NCBI GenBank assembly: GCA_944388575.1
Contig: CALXJF010000008.1
Location: forward strand, 1-61,343
Direction: 5' to 3'
Origin: an uncultured Clostridia bacterium
GTDB lineage: Bacteria > Bacillota > Clostridia > TANB77 > CAG-465
Length of the DNA: 61,343 nucleotides
Shown piece after piece: positions 57,196-61,343 of the stretch. A program made the translations under genes and the position numbers. The notes below the pieces were generated by a model that had not been told where the DNA came from, searched no databases, and worked only from the letters and a program-made list of their open reading frames with translations. Positions within the stretch are counted from its first letter, which is position 1; each line of letters begins with the position of its first letter.

Positions 57196-57925
57196 TTTTA
57201 TTCCTTTCCTTTTCAACTATTATTTCTAAAGCAATCTCTACCATTTGATCAAAATTTTCCTGCCTTTCTATAGAAGATAGAGCTTCATTAGTAATTGGAT
57301 TATCTGATACAGTAAAAATACTTAAAGCACTTTTATTTGCAATTTTAGCATTGGCATATAATGCTGCTGTTTCCATTTCAATCGCTAAATATCCTTTATT
57401 GGATAAATCAATTAAATGATTAACATCATCATAGAATATAATTGAAGTAAATATTTTTCCTATATTAATATTTTCTAATTTATTTTCTTCTATATAATTA
57501 CTAACAATTCTAAGTAAATCATCACTTGCAGATAAAGATGCCTCAGAACTAATCCCAACACGCGATGGATAATTAGAATCAGTATCTACTTCTGTTGCTA
57601 TAACAATGTCTCTCATCGATATACTATCCAATAAAGAACCCGCACTTCCCACTCTAATTATAGTATCCACATCATAGCCTTCATATAGTTCCTTTGAATA
57701 TATTCCCATTGATGGTGTCCCCATACCACTAGCTTGAATTGATAACCTTATTCCTTTGTAATATCCTGTAAATCCATACATATTTCTAACTTTATTATAA
57801 CATACAACATCTGTTAAATATTTTTCTGCTATGTGCTTAGCTCTTAATGGGTCACCTGGCATTATAACATAATCTGCAATATCTCCTTTTTTTGCTTCAT
57901 TATGAGGTGTTGGTATAGTAATCAT
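57188..57925 (-). CDS. deoD: Purine nucleoside phosphorylase, DeoD type
   Basis: A 245-residue hexameric-type phosphorylase. It has TPHNEAKKGDIADYVIMPGDPLRA, split here after residue 17, and also SGMGTPSMGIYSKEL, RVGSAGSL and MEMETAALY-like IEMETAALYANA, with the base-binding SDN near 208. It cleaves purine nucleosides with phosphate. It may act with the MtaD-type deaminase in purine salvage. Part of the recA operon by close spacing. Confidence 0.96.
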   Translation of the reverse strand: MITIPTPHNEAKKGDIADYVIMPGDPLRAKHIAEKYLTDVVCYNKVRNMYGFTGYYKGIRLSIQASGMGTPSMGIYSKELYEGYDVDTIIRVGSAGSLLDSISMRDIVIATEVDTDSNYPSRVGISSEASLSASDDLLRIVSNYIEENKLENINIGKIFTSIIFYDDVNHLIDLSNKGYLAIEMETAALYANAKIANKSALSIFTVSDNPITNEALSSIERQENFDQMVEIALEIIVEKERNKND

Positions 57926-57938
57926 AAAAAACCTCCCT

Positions 57939-58352
57939 TTATTCTATATCTATTGTTTTAAAACCTCTTCTATATAAATATTGTCTTTGTTTTAATGGTT
58001 CCATATCTTTTAATTTTCCATTGATCAATTTATTAATAAGCTCATTTTCATACCCAGTCTGACTTAATTTTGAAATTTTTTCTTCAATTATATACTTTTT
58101 TATTCCCTTTTGCAATAGCTTATTTTTTATCTCAAATATTGAATAGTTTTGTAGACGCATACATTGTCTAATATATGCGTCTACGTATTCTTCATCATCT
58201 ATATATTTTAAATCTTTTAAATATTCAATAACTTTGTCAATAATCTCTTCTTCACAGTGAACTTTTTGAAGCTTATTTCTTACTTCTTTTTCAGTTTTTT
58301 TAGCCATAACTAAATATCTAAGAGCTTTTTCCTTTGCGACTTCGAAATTCAT
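57939..58352 (-). CDS. recX: Regulatory protein RecX
   Basis: A 137-residue protein with the three-helix repeats of RecX (ALRYLVMAKKTEKEVRNKL, DEEYVDAYIRQC). It limits RecA filament growth. It follows recA by 12 bases. It is on the short side for the family, with fewer repeats than the Bacillus protein. Confidence 0.92.
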   Translation of the reverse strand: MNFEVAKEKALRYLVMAKKTEKEVRNKLQKVHCEEEIIDKVIEYLKDLKYIDDEEYVDAYIRQCMRLQNYSIFEIKNKLLQKGIKKYIIEEKISKLSQTGYENELINKLINGKLKDMEPLKQRQYLYRRGFKTIDIE

Positions 58353-58364
58353 TTATACTTGCTC

Positions 58365-59405
58365 CTATTCTTCGACTTGATCTGCTTCTGGAATTTCTCC
58401 CATACTCTTTTCAAAAGCTAAATTAAAATTTTCTCTAACCTTGCTTTCAATCTCTTTCATAATGTCAGGATTCTCTTTTAAGAATAATTTAGCATTTTCT
58501 CTTCCTTGTCCAATCTTCTGACCATTATATGCAAACCATGCACCACTTTTATCTATTATATCTAAATCTACTGCAATATCTAAAACGCAACCTTCATTTG
58601 AAATACCTTCACCATAAACAATATCAAATACTGCTTCCCTAAATGGTGGAGCTACTTTATTTTTTACAACTTTTACTTTAGTCCTAGAACCTACAACTTC
58701 TCCATTAATCTTTATTGCTTCTTGTTTTCTAACATCCAATCTTACAGACGCATAAAATTTCAAGGCTCTTCCTCCAGGAGTAGTTTCCGGATTTCCAAAC
58801 ATTATACCTACTTTTTCCCTTAATTGATTTATAAATATAGCAACTGTTTTTGATTTATTAAGAACACCTGTTAGCTTTCTTAAAGCTTGCGACATTAATC
58901 TTGCTTGTAAACCAACATGCGAATCACCCATCTCACCATCTATCTCTGCTTTAGGTACTAGTGCAGCAACAGAATCTATTGTAATAATATCAACCGCTCC
59001 ACTTCTAATAAGTTGTTCAGCAATTTCTAAAGCTTGCTCTCCTGTATCTGGCTGAGCTACAATTAAATTATCTATATCCACACCTAACTTTTTAGCATAT
59101 ACAGGATCTAATGCATGCTCTGCATCTATGAATGCTGCAATTCCACCTTGTTTTTGTGCCTCAGCAATAGCATGTAATGCAACCGTAGTTTTTCCAGACG
59201 ATTCTGGTCCAAATACCTCTATTATCCTTCCCCTTGGAAAACCTCCTATTCCTAATGCTATATCTAAACTAAGAGCTCCTGTTGGTATAGAATCTATATT
59301 AACATTTCCTACCTCACCTAGTTTCATTACAGAACCTTTTCCAAAGTTCTTTTCTATTTGTGCCATAGCTATATCTAATGCTTTTTTTCTTTCTTCTGAT
59401 ATCAT
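58365..59405 (-). CDS. recA: Recombinase RecA
   Basis: A 346-residue protein. The Walker A motif GPESSGKTT is near residue 65, followed by [19 protein letters not shown] and [12 protein letters not shown]. It forms filaments on single-stranded DNA for recombination and triggers LexA cleavage. AGGAG precedes the start. The promoter and LexA box lie just upstream. Confidence 0.99.
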   Translation of the reverse strand: MISEERKKALDIAMAQIEKNFGKGSVMKLGEVGNVNIDSIPTGALSLDIALGIGGFPRGRIIEVFGPESSGKTTVALHAIAEAQKQGGIAAFIDAEHALDPVYAKKLGVDIDNLIVAQPDTGEQALEIAEQLIRSGAVDIITIDSVAALVPKAEIDGEMGDSHVGLQARLMSQALRKLTGVLNKSKTVAIFINQLREKVGIMFGNPETTPGGRALKFYASVRLDVRKQEAIKINGEVVGSRTKVKVVKNKVAPPFREAVFDIVYGEGISNEGCVLDIAVDLDIIDKSGAWFAYNGQKIGQGRENAKLFLKENPDIMKEIESKVRENFNLAFEKSMGEIPEADQVEE

Positions 59406-59426
59406 TTCTTAATCTCCTCTCATTCA

Positions 59427-59438
59427 GAACGTTTGTTC
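59427..59438. promoter_or_regulatory. LexA (SOS) box of recA
   Basis: GAAC-GTTT-GTTC, a perfect GAAC-N4-GTTC, between the recA -10 box and the ribosome site. Confidence 0.88.
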
Positions 59439-59444
59439 ACAAAG

Positions 59445-59473
59445 ATTATACTATTAAAAAAAATATTTGTCAA
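59445..59473 (-). promoter_or_regulatory. Sigma-A promoter of recA
   Basis: Minus strand TTGACA (59468-59473), 17-base spacer, TATAAT (59445-59450). Confidence 0.93.
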
Positions 59474-59489
59474 GAGTTTTTTTTATTTT

Positions 59490-61106
59490 TTATGATATAG
59501 CATCATTAGCTCCAGATGATAATAAAGTTTTTATACTCGTACTAAAATTCTTTAACACATCTATAGGTTTTGAAAAATAGTATCCTTGAACTAAATTAAC
59601 TCCAAGTTCTATTAATAAATTCAAAGTTGATATATCTTCTACACCAATAGCAATTACATTACATCCCTTCGATATAGAATATGTAATTAGATCTGATAAA
59701 AACTTTTGCTTCTCCACATCATCCTTTAATTCCCTTATTAAAGAAATATCTGGTATAATATAATCTATATCAAGCATGTTAATATCATCTATTGACAAAG
59801 TTCCAATCCCAAAGTTATCTAATGCTACAAATCCTTTATTTTTATGTATATTTGTAATAATTTTTTGTATTTCTGAAAAATCTTTCTTTTCATAATTTTG
59901 AAATTCTAATACAATTTTATTTCTTGCCATCATATCATATAGTCTTGGTTTATTAACATACTTTTCATAACTATTCAAATCACAATTAACAAATAATAAA
60001 TCTGCTTCTTTTTGTGGAGTATTCTCAAAAGATTCTATAGAATTAATCATCATTATTTGTTGTATTTTTTCATACTTTCCAATTTGATTAGTATAGTTTA
60101 TAAAATCTACTATTCTAATATTCTTAGAATTCTCTATTCTTGTAAAGACTTCATATCCATATACAGATTTCTTTTTTAAGTCAATTACTGGTTGATAAAC
60201 TGACTTCATTCTTCTTTTACTCATTACATCTTCAATTAGCATATCTAACTCAGGTTTAGATATACTCTCAATAGAATTCTTAGATATATCATTACTAGTT
60301 ATTATCTCTTGATTATCATCATCAGTAATTTCATTGTCATAATTCATATATTTATTTATAAATTCAATATATTTATTTTTTACTAGCTTAAATTTATTAT
60401 ATACATCAACATTCTTAGCTCTAGCATCAGAATCTTTAACATCTAATAATAAATAAAATAACTCTTTACTATTATTCAATTCACTTGCTAAAAATTTCAT
60501 ATTATCATATGTAATTTCACCTTCATTAAGATACCTATCATGATACTTTATTAATGTTAAAATTATCTTTTTATCCTCTTCTGTAAAATAAAATCTATCT
60601 AAAATTCCTGCAGCAAGTTCAACTGATTTTTCGTCATGTTTTGCGAAACTATCTGTTCCGTCATCCAATATTACTTTAACATATGGCTTACCTATATCAT
60701 GTAAAAACATAGTCCATTTCAATAACTTTTTTTGCCATTTTCCAATTGGAATCTGTGGATTACCTACACATTCAATGGTAGTTAAAATATGCCTAAAAAC
60801 TCCATATTTATGATATGGCGAATTCTGCTGACAATTTATAACATCTTCCCCATATTGATTTTTTATATAAAATTCTGGAAAATGTTTTACAAATATAGGT
60901 GATTGGCTAAGTTTTAATAATAAATAAGCTACATTATCATCTTCTAATATTGTTGTGTATAAATTAGTAAGTTCTTGTTTATTTGAATCATACATTTTAA
61001 GTTTATTTATTAATGATTCTACTCTTGCTTTCTCTTTTACATCCATTAAATCAGCAGCAATATTTTCTGTATCTACTTCATCAATAAAATCATCAAATTC
61101 TTCCAT
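59490..61106 (-). CDS. HD domain plus degenerate EAL domain protein
   Basis: A 538-residue protein. Residues about 95-235 form an HD-type metal-hydrolase domain of the tRNA-nucleotidyltransferase kind (GVFRHILTTIE, FLHDIGKP, DVKDSDARAKN). Residues about 290-535 are an EAL domain in which most catalytic residues are replaced: EVF for EAL, DNFGIG for DDFGTG, no Lys in the DYIIPD strand, AIGVE for AEGVE. QGYYFSKP is kept. It may bind or sense a nucleotide rather than cut c-di-GMP. There is no membrane segment. Confidence 0.85.
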   Translation of the reverse strand: MEEFDDFIDEVDTENIAADLMDVKEKARVESLINKLKMYDSNKQELTNLYTTILEDDNVAYLLLKLSQSPIFVKHFPEFYIKNQYGEDVINCQQNSPYHKYGVFRHILTTIECVGNPQIPIGKWQKKLLKWTMFLHDIGKPYVKVILDDGTDSFAKHDEKSVELAAGILDRFYFTEEDKKIILTLIKYHDRYLNEGEITYDNMKFLASELNNSKELFYLLLDVKDSDARAKNVDVYNKFKLVKNKYIEFINKYMNYDNEITDDDNQEIITSNDISKNSIESISKPELDMLIEDVMSKRRMKSVYQPVIDLKKKSVYGYEVFTRIENSKNIRIVDFINYTNQIGKYEKIQQIMMINSIESFENTPQKEADLLFVNCDLNSYEKYVNKPRLYDMMARNKIVLEFQNYEKKDFSEIQKIITNIHKNKGFVALDNFGIGTLSIDDINMLDIDYIIPDISLIRELKDDVEKQKFLSDLITYSISKGCNVIAIGVEDISTLNLLIELGVNLVQGYYFSKPIDVLKNFSTSIKTLLSSGANDAIS

Positions 61107-61240
61107 ACTCTACCTCATTTCCTCTATCTAATATGCTTTTATATTACTATAAATTTTAAAAAAAAGCAATACTACTAGATTAAAAGAATTTAATATACAC
61201 AAAATAAGTCAAACTTTTATCTATTTTTTTGATATATTTA

Positions 61241-61269
61241 TTGACTTTTACATATTTTTTATGTATAAT
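61241..61269 (+). promoter_or_regulatory. Sigma-A promoter reading out of the window
   Basis: TTGACT (61241-61246), 17-base spacer, TATAAT (61264-61269). The region 61107-61240 before it is AT-rich with no feature I can support. Confidence 0.75.
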
Positions 61270-61301
61270 ATAATCCTGAATTTGACAGTTGTAAAAGAGT
61301 A

Positions 61302-61341
61302 AAAGACTGATAACCCTTGATATTAAAAGGTTTCAGTCTTT
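61302..61341. terminator. Hairpin at the window end
   Basis: Arms AAAGACTGATAACC / GGTTTCAGTCTTT with one bulge. It starts about 32 bases after the promoter at 61241. It may be the terminator of a minus-strand gene beyond the window, with T-rich sequence after it on that strand, or a leader hairpin of the plus-strand transcript. Confidence 0.6.
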
Positions 61342-61343
61342 AA

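Overview
The window is about 61 kb of very AT-rich chromosome from an endospore-forming member of the Firmicutes, most likely an uncultured gut Clostridia lineage. The evidence is spoVAC-spoVAD-spoVAE, gpr, spoIIP and a CotF-like coat gene; the ctsR-mcsA-mcsB-clpC heat-shock operon; dnaG-rpoD; a HrcA/CIRCE-controlled groES-groEL; and LexA-type boxes. Three proteins carry prepilin-like N-termini of a kind common in low-GC gut Clostridia. I saw no rRNA, tRNA, CRISPR array or prophage. The lineage is an inference.

Layout. 0.1-4.4 kb: a DUF402-YwbE fusion, a zinc-ribbon protein, and a plus-strand operon of a membrane-anchored XRE regulator, LemA and a DUF3137 protein. 4.5-6.3 kb: a prepilin/SUMF1-like surface protein split by a frameshift. 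6.4-10.9 kb: the clpC operon with its CtsR operator. 11-19.4 kb: small orphans, a second DUF3137 protein, rpoD, dnaG, a polytopic membrane protein, a sugar nucleotidyltransferase and a protein with a FW..EW.LF motif. 19.6-21.1 kb: a decayed ISL3-type insertion sequence. 21.2-31.6 kb: a giant Big2/beta-helix surface protein, thioredoxin and rhodanese genes, a P-type ATPase and a bactofilin-like membrane protein. 31.6-46.8 kb: gpr, holA, trmFO, a HAD nucleotidase, an MFS transporter, topA, spoIIP, a DivIVA-like gene, the spoVA operon and small coat-like genes. 46.9-51.4 kb: a DUF3048 lipoprotein-like gene (also frameshifted), mrnC, and a yolD/umuC pair under a LexA-like box. 51.6-61.1 kb: an MtaD-type deaminase, a DUF2383-like protein, a candidate small RNA, groESL, recA-recX-deoD-scpA and an HD-EAL protein.

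The main discovery candidate concerns decoding. Three unrelated genes (ctsR, the prepilin-SUMF1 gene and the DUF3048 gene) are each broken by one +1 shift, and all three shifts fall on an in-frame CGG codon. Skipping the C restores the family sequence, exactly so in CtsR, where the conserved four-glycine YIKI motif is rebuilt. In each case the codon two before CGG is GGA, and the +1-frame codon is GGA or GGT. I scanned by eye all other genes I annotate and found no in-frame CGG, although CGG is common in the other two frames of intact genes. This suggests that CGG is unassigned (no cognate tRNA) and that rare in-frame CGGs act as +1 frameshift signals. One of the affected genes is the master repressor of the protein quality-control operon.

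Regulation visible in the sequence: sigma-A promoters with 17-nt spacing at ctsR, groES, recA, the DivIVA-like gene and others; a CtsR heptad repeat at ctsR; CIRCE at groES; LexA boxes at recA and the Y-family polymerase; and hairpins covering the translation start of the rhodanese gene and the ribosome binding site of the DUF2383-like gene.
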